In this document: piece after piece, positions 1 to 8,250 of the stretch
How the letters are laid out: every line of letters begins with the position of its first letter
Numbering within the stretch: position 1 is the stretch's first letter
DNA from: Opitutaceae bacterium
Lineage (GTDB): Bacteria > Verrucomicrobiota > Verrucomicrobiia > Opitutales > Opitutaceae
DNA length: 64,000 nt
Reading direction: 5' to 3'
Assembly (NCBI GenBank): GCA_027482185.1
Contig: JAIXWF010000013.1
Location: 1,488,001-1,552,000 of the forward strand
Made by a program: the position numbers and the translations under genes
Notes under the pieces: model-generated
Told to the model about the DNA's origin: nothing
The model's input: only the letters and a program-made list of their open reading frames with translations
Database searches by the model: none

Positions 1-668
1 TGCTCGCGGCCCTGGGCTGCAACCTCGAGGCGCCGCCCGAAACGATGCGCCGGGCCCTGCAGGAACTCGGCTTCGTGTTTCTCTTCGCGCCCGCGTACCA
101 TCCGGCGTTCAAGCACATTGCGCCGGTGCGCAAGGCGCTCGCGGCGCGCGGCCAGCGCACGGTGTTCAATATCCTCGGGCCGTTGATCAACCCCGGCCGG
201 CCCGCGCATGTGCTGCTCGGGTCGTTTTCCGCGGCCTGGGTGCCGAAACTCGCCGGAGCGCTGGAGGCCCTCGGCGCGCAGGCCGGGCTGGCGGCGCACG
301 GCACGATCGATGCGGGCCGCGGCATCGACGAGCTGACGTCGGCGACGGTGAACCGCGTGCAGGGCTTCGGCCGGCTGCGCGACGTATCCGGCGACTGGAC
401 ACCCGAGCGGTTCGGCGTGGCGCGCGCGCCGTTCGCCGATTTGGCCGGCGGCGACCTGGCGGCCAACCTGGCGACGGTCGACGCGATTCTCGCGGGCCGG
501 GCCCCGGCGGGCTTGGTCGATACGATCGTGCTCAATGCCGCGGTGGCGCTCTGGATCGTCGGCAAGACCGGCTCGGTCGAGTCCGGGCTCGGCCCCGCGC
601 GCGAGCTCCTGCTCGGCGGTGCGGTGCGCGCCAAGATTGCGGCGACACGGGAGTTTTTCCGCGCATGA
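1..668 (+). CDS. trpD: Anthranilate phosphoribosyltransferase (TrpD), 5'-truncated by the window edge
   Basis: This enzyme transfers the phosphoribosyl group of PRPP to anthranilate, the second committed step of tryptophan biosynthesis in the cytoplasm. The gene enters the window already open; codons are in phase from base 3 and about the last 220 residues are present. Family landmarks are the segment FLFAPAYHPAFKHIAPVR, the following RTVFNILGPLINP (the conserved NxLGPLxNP element), and GRGIDELTS, which matches the G-[IL]-DE motif of TrpD. The N-terminal glycine-rich PRPP loop lies outside the window. The stop overlaps the glmM start by 4 bp (ATGA), so the two are probably co-translated. No other trp gene is visible here. 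Confidence 0.88.
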   Translation, partial: LAALGCNLEAPPETMRRALQELGFVFLFAPAYHPAFKHIAPVRKALAARGQRTVFNILGPLINPGRPAHVLLGSFSAAWVPKLAGALEALGAQAGLAAHGTIDAGRGIDELTSATVNRVQGFGRLRDVSGDWTPERFGVARAPFADLAGGDLAANLATVDAILAGRAPAGLVDTIVLNAAVALWIVGKTGSVESGLGPARELLLGGAVRAKIAATREFFRA

Positions 669-2005
669 GCCGCCGTTACTTCGGGACCGACGGCGTCCGG
701 GGGCCCTACGGCGGTCCGGTGCTGAACGAAATTTTCGCGGCGCGTCTGGCCGAAGCGGCCGCGCGTTGGCGGCGGGCGCAAAAGTCCGGCGCCCTCGGCC
801 AAATCATGATCGGGCGCGACACGCGCGCGTCCGGCGCGGCGCTCGAGGAGGCGGTCGCCCGCGGCCTGCGGGCCGCCGGGGCGGAGCCGGTTTTGCTGGG
901 GATCGTGCCGACACCGGCGGTTGCGCGGGCCGTGCGGCACGCCGGGGCCGATCTCGGCGTCGTGATCACCGCCTCGCACAATCCGGCGAGCGACAACGGC
1001 ATCAAGTTTTTCGGTCCGGCGGGCATGAAGTTGTCCGATGCGGAAGAGACGGCGATCGAGGCGTTGCTCCCCGAGCGGCCGACGGACCTTCCGGCGCAGG
1101 CGGTCGCCCGGGCCGGCGCGCGGGACGATTACATTGGCGCGGCCTTGGCCTTGCTGCCGGGTGCGGCGTTGGCCGGCTGGAAGGTCGTGCTCGACACCGC
1201 CAACGGTGCCACGGCGGCAACCAGTCCCGAGGTTTTCCGCCGGCTCGGCGCGACGGTCGCCGCGATCGGCGGCGAACCCGACGGCATGAACATCAATGCC
1301 GGGGTCGGCAGCGAGCATCCCGAAGCCCTCGCGGCCCGGGTCGTGGCCGAGGGCGCCCGACTCGGGGTCGCGCATGACGGCGACGGCGACCGTTGCGTGC
1401 TGTGCGACGAAACCGGCGCCGTGCTCGACGGCGACGAGTTGATGACGATTTTGGCCACCCACGCGCTCGCCCGCGGGAACCTCGCCCGGAACCTCCTCGT
1501 GACGACGATGCAGAGCAATCTCGGGGTGGATGCGGCGGTGGCGGCCGCCGGCGGCCGGGTTGTCCGCACGAATATCGGCGACCGCTACGTCATGGAGCGG
1601 ATGGTGGCCGATGGCGCCACGCTCGGCGGCGAATCGTCGGGCCACATCATTTGTTCGGATGTGTCGCCGACCGGCGACGGCTTGATCGCCGCGCTCCGCG
1701 TGATCTCCGTCATGCTGGAAACCGACCGTCCGCTGTCGGATTTGCGCCGCAGCCTGCGGCGGTTTCCGCAGCGTACCGCCGCGCTGAAGGTCCGGGAGAA
1801 ACGGCCGCTGGCCGACCTGCCCACGTTGCCCGGCGTGATCGCCGCGCTCGAGGCGGAGCTCGGCCCCGCGGGCCGCGTGCTGGTGCGTTATTCCGGGACC
1901 GAGGCCAAGCTGCGGTTGCTGATCGAGGGACCGGCCGATGCGGTCGTCGACGCCGGATTGGCCCGCTTGGCGGCCGCGGTCCGCGCGGATCTCGACGTTT
2001 GCTGA
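665..2005 (+). CDS. glmM: Phosphoglucosamine mutase GlmM
   Basis: GlmM interconverts glucosamine-6-phosphate and glucosamine-1-phosphate on the route to UDP-GlcNAc for peptidoglycan and LPS. The 446-residue length is normal for the family. All four active-site elements are visible: the phosphoserine loop TASHNP with Ser104, the Mg-binding DGDGDR at residues 238-243, the sugar-recognition loop GGESSGHI, and the C-terminal phosphate-binding RYSGTEAKLR. The N-terminus starts with RRYFGTDGVRG as in other GlmM proteins, which fixes the start. It overlaps trpD by 4 bp. Activation in known GlmM enzymes is by phosphorylation of the loop serine. Confidence 0.95.
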   Translation: MSRRYFGTDGVRGPYGGPVLNEIFAARLAEAAARWRRAQKSGALGQIMIGRDTRASGAALEEAVARGLRAAGAEPVLLGIVPTPAVARAVRHAGADLGVVITASHNPASDNGIKFFGPAGMKLSDAEETAIEALLPERPTDLPAQAVARAGARDDYIGAALALLPGAALAGWKVVLDTANGATAATSPEVFRRLGATVAAIGGEPDGMNINAGVGSEHPEALAARVVAEGARLGVAHDGDGDRCVLCDETGAVLDGDELMTILATHALARGNLARNLLVTTMQSNLGVDAAVAAAGGRVVRTNIGDRYVMERMVADGATLGGESSGHIICSDVSPTGDGLIAALRVISVMLETDRPLSDLRRSLRRFPQRTAALKVREKRPLADLPTLPGVIAALEAELGPAGRVLVRYSGTEAKLRLLIEGPADAVVDAGLARLAAAVRADLDVC

Positions 2006-2072
2006 GCGGCGGAGCGCGCGGCCGAGTCTGACGTTGACCGCGTCGGGGGAGGGGACTTCGCTGCGCCTGCGT

Positions 2073-3470
2073 ATGCCCGAAGTCCCCGTCGCCTCGCTGG
2101 ATCCCCGTCATCAGAAGCTGGTCGAGAATGCGCGCATCGCGCTCGACCGCGGCAACCTCGACTACGTGCTCGAGGTCACGGCCCAGGTGCTGAAGATGAC
2201 GCCGGGCTGCCTGCCGGTGCGGAAACTCCAGCGCGTCGCGCAGCTGCGCCAGCACCGCGGCAAGAACAGCGGGTTTTTCGGCAAGACGATGAGCGGACTC
2301 TCCGCCGCGCCGTTCCTCTTCGGCGGCGCCAAGAAGGAACCCGCGAAGCAACTCGAGACCGCCGAGATGCTGCTGGCCAAGGACCCGACCAACGTGGCGG
2401 CCCTCAAGCTGCTCGCCGAGGCCGCGGGCGGGCTGAATCTGCCGGAGACCGTGGCCTTCGCCCTCGACGCGGTGCGCGAACTCGAGCCCGAGAACCGCAA
2501 CAACCTGCTCGCGCTGGGCGAGGCCCTGCTCACCGCGGGCAAGGCGACCGATGCGCTCAAGATCGCCGACGAGTTGCTGCGCCAGAAACCGACCGATGCC
2601 GACGCCCAGGCGCTGATGCGCAAAGCCTCTGTTGCCCAAACCGTGACCAAACACAATTGGGAAGGGCAGACCTCGTATCGCGACAAGCTGCGCGACGAAG
2701 CGCAGGCCGTGTCGCTCGAGCAGGCGGGCAAGGTCGTCGCGGGCGACACGATGACGCAACGGCTGCTCGACGAGGCGCTGGGCCGGGTCGCGAAGGAACC
2801 CAACAATCTCAACCACTACCGCAGCGTCGCGCAGGCCTACCGCCAGCTCGGCAACCTCGAGCAGTCCCTCGAGTGGGTGCGCAAGGCGCGCGAGCAGCCC
2901 GTCGGCAAATCCGACGCGGCGTTGGAAAAACAGGAATCCGAGCTCGCGACCGCGATCGTCGACCAGAAGGTCAAGGACGCCGAGGCCGCGGTCGCCGCGG
3001 CGCCGACCGACGCCGCCGCGCTCGCGAAACTCGACGCCGCGAAGAAGGCGCTCGCGGAGTTCAAACTTACGGAATCGAAACGGTACGTGGAACGCTACCC
3101 GAACGACCACGCCGCGCGGTTCGCCCTCGGCGCGCTGCTGCTCGACAACGGGCAAACCGACGCCGCGATCGCGCAGTTCCAACAGGCGCAAAAGGGACCG
3201 CAGGTGCGCGTTTCCTCGCTCGTCGGCCTCGGCCGCTGCTTCAAGACCAAGCGGCTCTACGATCTCGCGGTCGCCCAGTTGACCACCGCGAAGAATGAGC
3301 TGACGTCGATGGACGACGCGAAGAAGGATGTGATCTACGAACTCGGCACCTGCTACGAACTGATGGGCAAGGCCGATCTTGCGATCGAGGAATTCAAGGC
3401 GATTTACAGCGAGGACATCGGCTTCCGCGACGTCGCGGACAAGATCAACGCCTTCTACGCGAAGGCCTGA
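2073..3470 (+). CDS. Cytoplasmic tetratricopeptide (TPR) repeat protein
   Basis: A 465-residue all-helical protein. TPR-like repeats with the usual small/aromatic spacing appear around residues 10-45, 100-200 and 260-460, for example NHYRSVAQAYRQLGNLEQSL and ARFALGALLLDNGQTDAAI. A Gly/Phe-rich insert (residues 65-90) sits after the first repeat. There is no signal peptide or membrane segment, so I place it in the cytoplasm as a scaffold; the partner is unknown. I chose the ATG at 2073 because upstream in-frame codons run back into glmM and have low-complexity composition. The frame stays open to 1938, so the start is not certain. It lies 67 bp after glmM in the same direction. Confidence 0.8.
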   Translation: MPEVPVASLDPRHQKLVENARIALDRGNLDYVLEVTAQVLKMTPGCLPVRKLQRVAQLRQHRGKNSGFFGKTMSGLSAAPFLFGGAKKEPAKQLETAEMLLAKDPTNVAALKLLAEAAGGLNLPETVAFALDAVRELEPENRNNLLALGEALLTAGKATDALKIADELLRQKPTDADAQALMRKASVAQTVTKHNWEGQTSYRDKLRDEAQAVSLEQAGKVVAGDTMTQRLLDEALGRVAKEPNNLNHYRSVAQAYRQLGNLEQSLEWVRKAREQPVGKSDAALEKQESELATAIVDQKVKDAEAAVAAAPTDAAALAKLDAAKKALAEFKLTESKRYVERYPNDHAARFALGALLLDNGQTDAAIAQFQQAQKGPQVRVSSLVGLGRCFKTKRLYDLAVAQLTTAKNELTSMDDAKKDVIYELGTCYELMGKADLAIEEFKAIYSEDIGFRDVADKINAFYAKA

Positions 3471-3491
3471 GCCGGACCCATGGAGTTGAGC

Positions 3492-3612
3492 CTTGAAAGT
3501 TGAGGGTTGAGAGATCGGTCCGGCATAATTCGGGAAACGCAACCGCCGCACGATCCCCGCGAAGCCGGTCGGTCCCTTTCCCAATTCTCAACCCCTCTCG
3601 CCCATCTTCAAG
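3492..3612. repeat. Imperfect inverted repeat in the intergenic region
   Basis: The 224-bp gap between the TPR gene and the next gene holds CTTGAAAGTTGAGGGTTGAG at 3492-3511 and, inverted, CTCAACCCCTCTCG...CATCTTCAAG at 3587-3612. The arms match only in part. Composition (AT-richer, TTGAG-rich) differs from the surrounding coding DNA. I see no clear promoter. It resembles an eroded small interspersed repeat. Confidence 0.4.
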
Positions 3613-3694
3613 TGCTCGGCCGGGCGCGGCGCCGCGGGCCCGGGTGATTCCGGCCGCCGGTTGGCGCCCGGGAATAACGTTCCGTTTTACCCCC

Positions 3695-4774
3695 ATGAAT
3701 ATGTTCCGCCTGGGCCTCGCCCTATTGTCCGCCGTTTTCCTGGTCCGGCCCGCTGCGGCCGACGCCAAGTCCGGCACCCTCGACATCGTCTGGATCGATT
3801 CCGAAGGCGGCGGCTCGACCTTGCTCGTTACGCCGACCGGCGAGTCCGTGCTGATCGACACGGGCAATCCCGGCGGCCGCGATCCGGCGCGGATCGTTGC
3901 CGCCGTGCGCGCGGCCGGCTTGGCCCGGATCGACCACGTGATCGTCACGCATTGGCACACCGACCATTTCGGCGGCGCGGCCGAAGTCGCGACGCAGGTT
4001 CCGATCGGCACGATCTACGAACGGGCCCTGCCCGCCGGAGATCCGGACGGCCGGCCGCAGTCGACCTTTCCGGTGCAGATCAAACCGTACCGGGACCTGG
4101 CCGTGCGCCGCGTGCCCATCGTGCCGGGATTGGAAATTCCGTTGCGCGCGGGACCGGCGGGAACGTTGCCGACCGTCCTGCGTTGCCTTGCCGCGGACCG
4201 CCGGTTCGTGGTCCCTGATGCGGCGCAGCGGACCCGGCCGGTCGCGCCGCTGCCGGAAGCACCGCCCAAGGCCGAGGACCGCAGCGACAATGCCAACAGC
4301 GCGGTCTTCGTGCTCGAGTTCGGCGGCTTCCGCTTTTTTGCCGGCGGCGACCTGACCTGGAATCTCGAGGAGAAACTGGTGTCGCCGTGCAATTTGCCGG
4401 GCCCGGTCGATGTGTATCAGACGAACCACCACGGCCTCGAGGTCAGCAACCATCCGCTGCTGGTGCGCGCGCTCGACCCGACGGTCGTCGTGATGAACAA
4501 CGGCCCGAAGAAGGGCGGCCAGCCCGGGGCTTTTGCCGCGATCCGCGGCGCGCGCAACGTCGCCGCGCTCTACCAGGTGCATCGCAGCTACAACGTGCCC
4601 GCGGAGACCAACGCGCCGGCCGAGCACATCGCGAACCACGAAAATCTCACCGGCGCGGACGCTGCGAAATGCCCCGCGCATCCGATTCATCTCTCGGTCG
4701 CGGCCGACGGCCGCAGCTACACCGTGGCGGTGCCGTCGACCGGCCACCGCCGCACCTTCAAGACAAAGCTTTGA
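3695..4774 (+). CDS. Exported metallo-beta-lactamase-fold hydrolase (ComEC C-terminal-like)
   Basis: A 359-residue protein that starts with a hydrophobic signal sequence (residues 3-20, likely cleaved after AAA near residue 22), so it probably acts in the periplasm. The metal-binding HWHTDH (residues 86-91, HxHxDH) is intact, followed by an FFAGGDLTW segment that fits the later Asp ligand and NHHG for the next His. The order and the spaced D-T-G strand resemble the hydrolase domain of ComEC/Rec2-type proteins rather than a true beta-lactamase. The substrate is unknown; phosphodiesters are common for this branch. The ATG at 3695 is chosen because it opens directly onto the signal peptide. The 3' end overlaps the converging EamA gene by 17 bp. 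Confidence 0.8.
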   Translation: MNMFRLGLALLSAVFLVRPAAADAKSGTLDIVWIDSEGGGSTLLVTPTGESVLIDTGNPGGRDPARIVAAVRAAGLARIDHVIVTHWHTDHFGGAAEVATQVPIGTIYERALPAGDPDGRPQSTFPVQIKPYRDLAVRRVPIVPGLEIPLRAGPAGTLPTVLRCLAADRRFVVPDAAQRTRPVAPLPEAPPKAEDRSDNANSAVFVLEFGGFRFFAGGDLTWNLEEKLVSPCNLPGPVDVYQTNHHGLEVSNHPLLVRALDPTVVVMNNGPKKGGQPGAFAAIRGARNVAALYQVHRSYNVPAETNAPAEHIANHENLTGADAAKCPAHPIHLSVAADGRSYTVAVPSTGHRRTFKTKL

Positions 4775-5627
4775 CCGGCCCGTCGGCCGCGCGCGGCCGG
4801 GCCAGCCAGACGGCGAGCCCGAGGATGGCGAGGCTGCCGAGCAGCGGCGGCCACGGGGCGGTTTCCCCGAAGAAGAGCAACGAACAGGCGACGCCGAGCG
4901 GCACCTTGGCGTTGTTCATCACGGCGAGCGTGCCGCTTCCGACCCGGGCGGCGCCGTAATTCCAAAGGAAGAAACCGACGCCCGAGGCCAGCACGCCGAG
5001 GTAGGCGAGGGTGGCGAGTTGCGCGGAGGTGAGGCTCGGCCAGCCGGCGCCCGCGGCCGGCAGCCAGGCCAGCGCGGCGACGGCCGCGGCGCCGGCGTAG
5101 AGCAGCGCGAAGACGCGGACATCGCGCAATTCCGGGTGCTGCCGCCGCACGCGTTGGTACCACACTTGGCCGACGGCGAAGGCGGCATTGGAAAGCTGGA
5201 GCAAGGCGATGCCGGCCAGCGTCGAGCCGATGGCGGCGGATTTCACGGCGACCAAGGCGGTGCCGACGACGGCGAGGGCGGCGGCGCCGAGCGCGCGCCG
5301 GCGCCAGGTGCGGTCGAGCGCATCGGCGAAAAGCGTGACCAAAATCGGCGTCGTAAGCGTGAAGAGCACGACCTCGTGGGCCTGCAGGTAGCGGTAGCTC
5401 GCGTTGAGTGCGAGGTACATGAGGCCGAATTGCACCGCGCCGATGGCCGCGAGCGTGGCGGCGAGGCGGCCCGTCAGGCCCTGCGTCCGGAGGAACGGCA
5501 GGAAGACGAGGAGCGCGAGCCCGAGCCGGGCGGCGGAGACGAAGTTGCTGTCGAGGCCCGCGAGCTTCCCCTTGGTCAGGCCGAAGGAAAACGCCCACAG
5601 CAGCGAGACGGCCAGCAGCGGCAGCAT
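4758..5627 (-). CDS. EamA/DMT-family inner-membrane transporter
   Basis: A 289-residue, strongly hydrophobic protein with about ten predicted membrane helices arranged as two EamA halves, the normal build of drug/metabolite transporters. The first half begins with the common pattern LLAVSLLWAFSFGLTKG, and the second half has GSGTLAVMNNAKVPLGVACS, which matches the repeated conserved region before the last helices. Such proteins usually export amino acids, nucleosides or other metabolites; nothing here identifies the substrate. It lies 10 bp downstream of the ABC permease on the same strand, so it may share that transcript, and it converges on the hydrolase gene. Confidence 0.85.
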   Translation of the reverse strand: MLPLLAVSLLWAFSFGLTKGKLAGLDSNFVSAARLGLALLVFLPFLRTQGLTGRLAATLAAIGAVQFGLMYLALNASYRYLQAHEVVLFTLTTPILVTLFADALDRTWRRRALGAAALAVVGTALVAVKSAAIGSTLAGIALLQLSNAAFAVGQVWYQRVRRQHPELRDVRVFALLYAGAAAVAALAWLPAAGAGWPSLTSAQLATLAYLGVLASGVGFFLWNYGAARVGSGTLAVMNNAKVPLGVACSLLFFGETAPWPPLLGSLAILGLAVWLARPRAADGPVKALS

Positions 5628-5637
5628 GGCGGCCCGC

Positions 5638-7332
5638 TCAGACGCGGAAGATCGCGCCGAGTTTCTTGCCGAGGAGCAGGCTCAGGCCGGCGATGGTGAT
5701 GCCGAGGAAAGCCATCGCCCAGACGCCCAGCGCGCTGGCGATAAACTTGCCGTCGCCGAGCAGCTGGAAGAGCTCCATGATCGCCTTCGTGATCGGGTAG
5801 AATGCCTGTTTCTGCGCCAGGATCAGAGAGTCGCTGACCTCGAGCATCGCGAACGCGAACGCGAGCAGGCCGCCGGCGATGAGGTTGGCCATGATGAGCG
5901 GCAACGTGACCTTGATCACGGCCTTGAGCGGCGGGCAGCCGAGGTTCTGCGCCGCTTCCTCGAGCGTTTCGCTGGTTTGCTGGAAGCCGGCCGCGGCGGA
6001 ACGGACGACGTACGGCAAACGCCGCACCGAATACGCGATGATCAGCAGGATCGTGGGATCGCGGGTCGGATTGAGGAAGGAGAAGAACTTTCCGTCCTGC
6101 GCCATCGCGAGATAGCCGAACGCCAGCACGAGGCCAGGGACCGCGAGCGGCAGCATGGCGAGGAAATCGAGCAATTGGCGGCCGGGGACTTTGCTGCGGA
6201 CGACGACGTAGGCGATGGCGACGCCGAGGATGATGTCGATGACGGTCGAGATCGCGGCGAAGCGGAGACTGTTGGCGATGGCCGGAACCGTGAGGTCGTG
6301 GCCGAGGGCGAGCTCGAAGTTGCCCAAGGTGTAGTTCTGCGGCACCACGGTGCCGTACCAGTCGTTGGAAAACGCGACGAGGATGACGCCGAGGTGCGGC
6401 AGGACGGCGAGGAAAGTGACGCCGCCGAAAAAGCAGGTGCAGGCGAGACCGCGGACGAGGCCGAGCGGGCGCGCGCCGCCGGCGCTCGTGGCCTTGGCCA
6501 TCATCGCGTGGCCCGTACGGCCGAAGAGGAGTTTGCTCGCGGCGTAGAGGGCGACCGAGCTGAACAGCATGACCGCGACGAGGGCGAAGGGGAACGGGTT
6601 GGCGCCGATGTCCTTCAGCCCGTAGTAAATTTGAACGCTCGTGACCCGCTCGAAGTCGAACACGAGCGGCGTGCCGAGTTCGGTGAACGACCAGATGAAG
6701 ACGATCGTGCCGCCGGCGAAGAGTCCCGGCCGGATCAACGGCAGCGTGATGCGCACGAAGCGGCGGAGCCCGGTGCAGCCGAGATTCTGCGCCGCTTCCT
6801 CCATCGCGGGATCGATGTTGGCCAGGGCGGCGACGGCGTTGAGATAAATGATCGGGTAGAGCGAGAGCGCCTGCACGATCGCCACGCCCCAGAATTGGTT
6901 CGCCGCGAACCAGTCGATCGTTGCGCCCGGTTCGAGGATGCCGAGGTGCCCGAGCAGGGCGTTGAAGGCGCCGTATTGGCCGAAAATCTGTTTGATGCCG
7001 ATGGCCCCGACGAAGGGCGGCAGAATCATCGGGATCAAAACCAGCGAACCGAGCAGGTTCTTCGCTGGATAGAGATAACGGTCGCTCACGACGGCCAGCG
7101 GCAGGGCGATCAGGGCCGCCAAGGTCGTCGTGGCGCAGGCGAGCAGGAAGGAATTGCGCAGGCCGCCGAGGTAAACGGGATCCGCGGCGAGGGCGGCGAG
7201 GTAGGCGAACGTCACGTTGCCGTCGGCATCGATGAAGCCGCCCTTCAGGATTTGGAGCACCGGCCAAATGAAGAACGCCGCGAAGAAAATCGCGGTGAAA
7301 ACAAACACGGAGCGCGCGAGCGTCTGCGACAT
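5638..7332 (-). CDS. Double-domain ABC transporter permease (FbpB/ThiP-like)
   Basis: A 564-residue inner-membrane permease with two fused binding-protein-dependent permease domains and about 12 helices. Each half carries an EAA loop, the docking site for the ATPase: EEAAQNLGCTGLRRF and EEAAQNLGCPPLKAV. Fused permeases of this form serve iron(III), thiamine, phosphonate or polyamine importers. Neither a binding protein nor an ATPase lies next to it, so it would need partners encoded elsewhere. The next gene downstream is the EamA transporter and upstream is a divergent outer-membrane protein. The substrate cannot be read from the sequence; ferric iron is a guess based on overall resemblance. 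Confidence 0.85.
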   Translation of the reverse strand: MSQTLARSVFVFTAIFFAAFFIWPVLQILKGGFIDADGNVTFAYLAALAADPVYLGGLRNSFLLACATTTLAALIALPLAVVSDRYLYPAKNLLGSLVLIPMILPPFVGAIGIKQIFGQYGAFNALLGHLGILEPGATIDWFAANQFWGVAIVQALSLYPIIYLNAVAALANIDPAMEEAAQNLGCTGLRRFVRITLPLIRPGLFAGGTIVFIWSFTELGTPLVFDFERVTSVQIYYGLKDIGANPFPFALVAVMLFSSVALYAASKLLFGRTGHAMMAKATSAGGARPLGLVRGLACTCFFGGVTFLAVLPHLGVILVAFSNDWYGTVVPQNYTLGNFELALGHDLTVPAIANSLRFAAISTVIDIILGVAIAYVVVRSKVPGRQLLDFLAMLPLAVPGLVLAFGYLAMAQDGKFFSFLNPTRDPTILLIIAYSVRRLPYVVRSAAAGFQQTSETLEEAAQNLGCPPLKAVIKVTLPLIMANLIAGGLLAFAFAMLEVSDSLILAQKQAFYPITKAIMELFQLLGDGKFIASALGVWAMAFLGITIAGLSLLLGKKLGAIFRV

Positions 7333-7445
7333 CGGAGGTCAGTCTGCGGGGGCCGGCGGAGCCGCCGCAAGGGGGAAACCGGCTCGGCCGCGCCCCGCCG
7401 GATTTTTTCTCGCATCGCGCCGGGGCCTCCGGCTTCACTCCGCCG

Positions 7446-8234
7446 ATGCCCCGTCTCGCGCGCTGCCCCGTCCGGTTGCTTCCGGCTGTTTTCCTGTCCT
7501 TGATTGCCGCTTCGGTAGCCGGATTCGCCCAAGTGACCGAGTCGCCGCATACGATCGCGCCGGGCCGCATCCGCGTCGAGATGGACGGCATCAGGGTCTC
7601 GCTCGACCGCGCCGACGCGGCGGGCAACACCTATTCCGCCACCGCCGTGGCCTCGACGATTGTTTCCACGGGATTGACCGACACCGTCGATCTGCAGGCC
7701 GGCATCGATCTTTTCATCCGGCAGAAGGTGGAGTTCCGCGGCCTGAGCGACCGCGATTCCGGACTCGGCGACCTGCTGTTCCGGGTGAAATGGACGTTCT
7801 GGAAAGATGACCGCCGCGGCATCGCCTGGGCCGTCATCCCGTACGTGCGGGTTCCGAGCCGGACCGGCGGCATCGCGCAGTCCGAGAAGGGCTGGGGCTT
7901 CATCGTGCCGGCCGAATTCAACCTCGGCGGCGGCGCGATCCTCGGGGCGATGTTCCAGTCCGACCACACCCGCAAGACCGGCGGCGGCGGCTACGATTCG
8001 ACCTGGACCCTCAGCGCCTACGCCAGCCGGCCCTTGACCAAGCGGATCGGGGTTTACGCCGAGACGGCGCTCACGTTGCCGTCGTCCGGTTTCTCGGATT
8101 GGGAGGGCATGATCGGCGCGGGCGCGACGTATCAGCTTTTCGAACACCTCTGGTTCGACTACCAGATCGAACGCGGTCTGAGCGACCGCGCGGCGGAATG
8201 GACGCATACCTTCCGCGTGAATTGGGAGTGGTGA
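7446..8234 (+). CDS. Outer-membrane beta-barrel protein, MetA-pathway phenol-degradation transporter family-like
   Basis: A 262-residue exported protein. Residues 1-28 form a signal peptide ending near VAGFAQ. The rest alternates polar and aromatic/hydrophobic residues as in a beta-barrel, and the chain ends in VNWEW with a terminal aromatic residue, the usual outer-membrane insertion signal. The pattern resembles the transporter family once named for the MetA pathway of phenol degradation, but function in that family is poorly defined and I do not infer phenol transport. It is followed after 16 bp by the chromate transporter gene and is divergent from the ABC permease. Confidence 0.7.
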   Translation: MPRLARCPVRLLPAVFLSLIAASVAGFAQVTESPHTIAPGRIRVEMDGIRVSLDRADAAGNTYSATAVASTIVSTGLTDTVDLQAGIDLFIRQKVEFRGLSDRDSGLGDLLFRVKWTFWKDDRRGIAWAVIPYVRVPSRTGGIAQSEKGWGFIVPAEFNLGGGAILGAMFQSDHTRKTGGGGYDSTWTLSAYASRPLTKRIGVYAETALTLPSSGFSDWEGMIGAGATYQLFEHLWFDYQIERGLSDRAAEWTHTFRVNWEW

Positions 8235-8250
8235 CGCGGGCCTTGGCCGC

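Noticed and set aside
7355-7412. GC-rich hairpin with TTTTTT as a plus-strand terminator
   Set aside because: No plus-strand gene lies upstream for it to end; it sits in the divergent promoter region of the permease and barrel genes.
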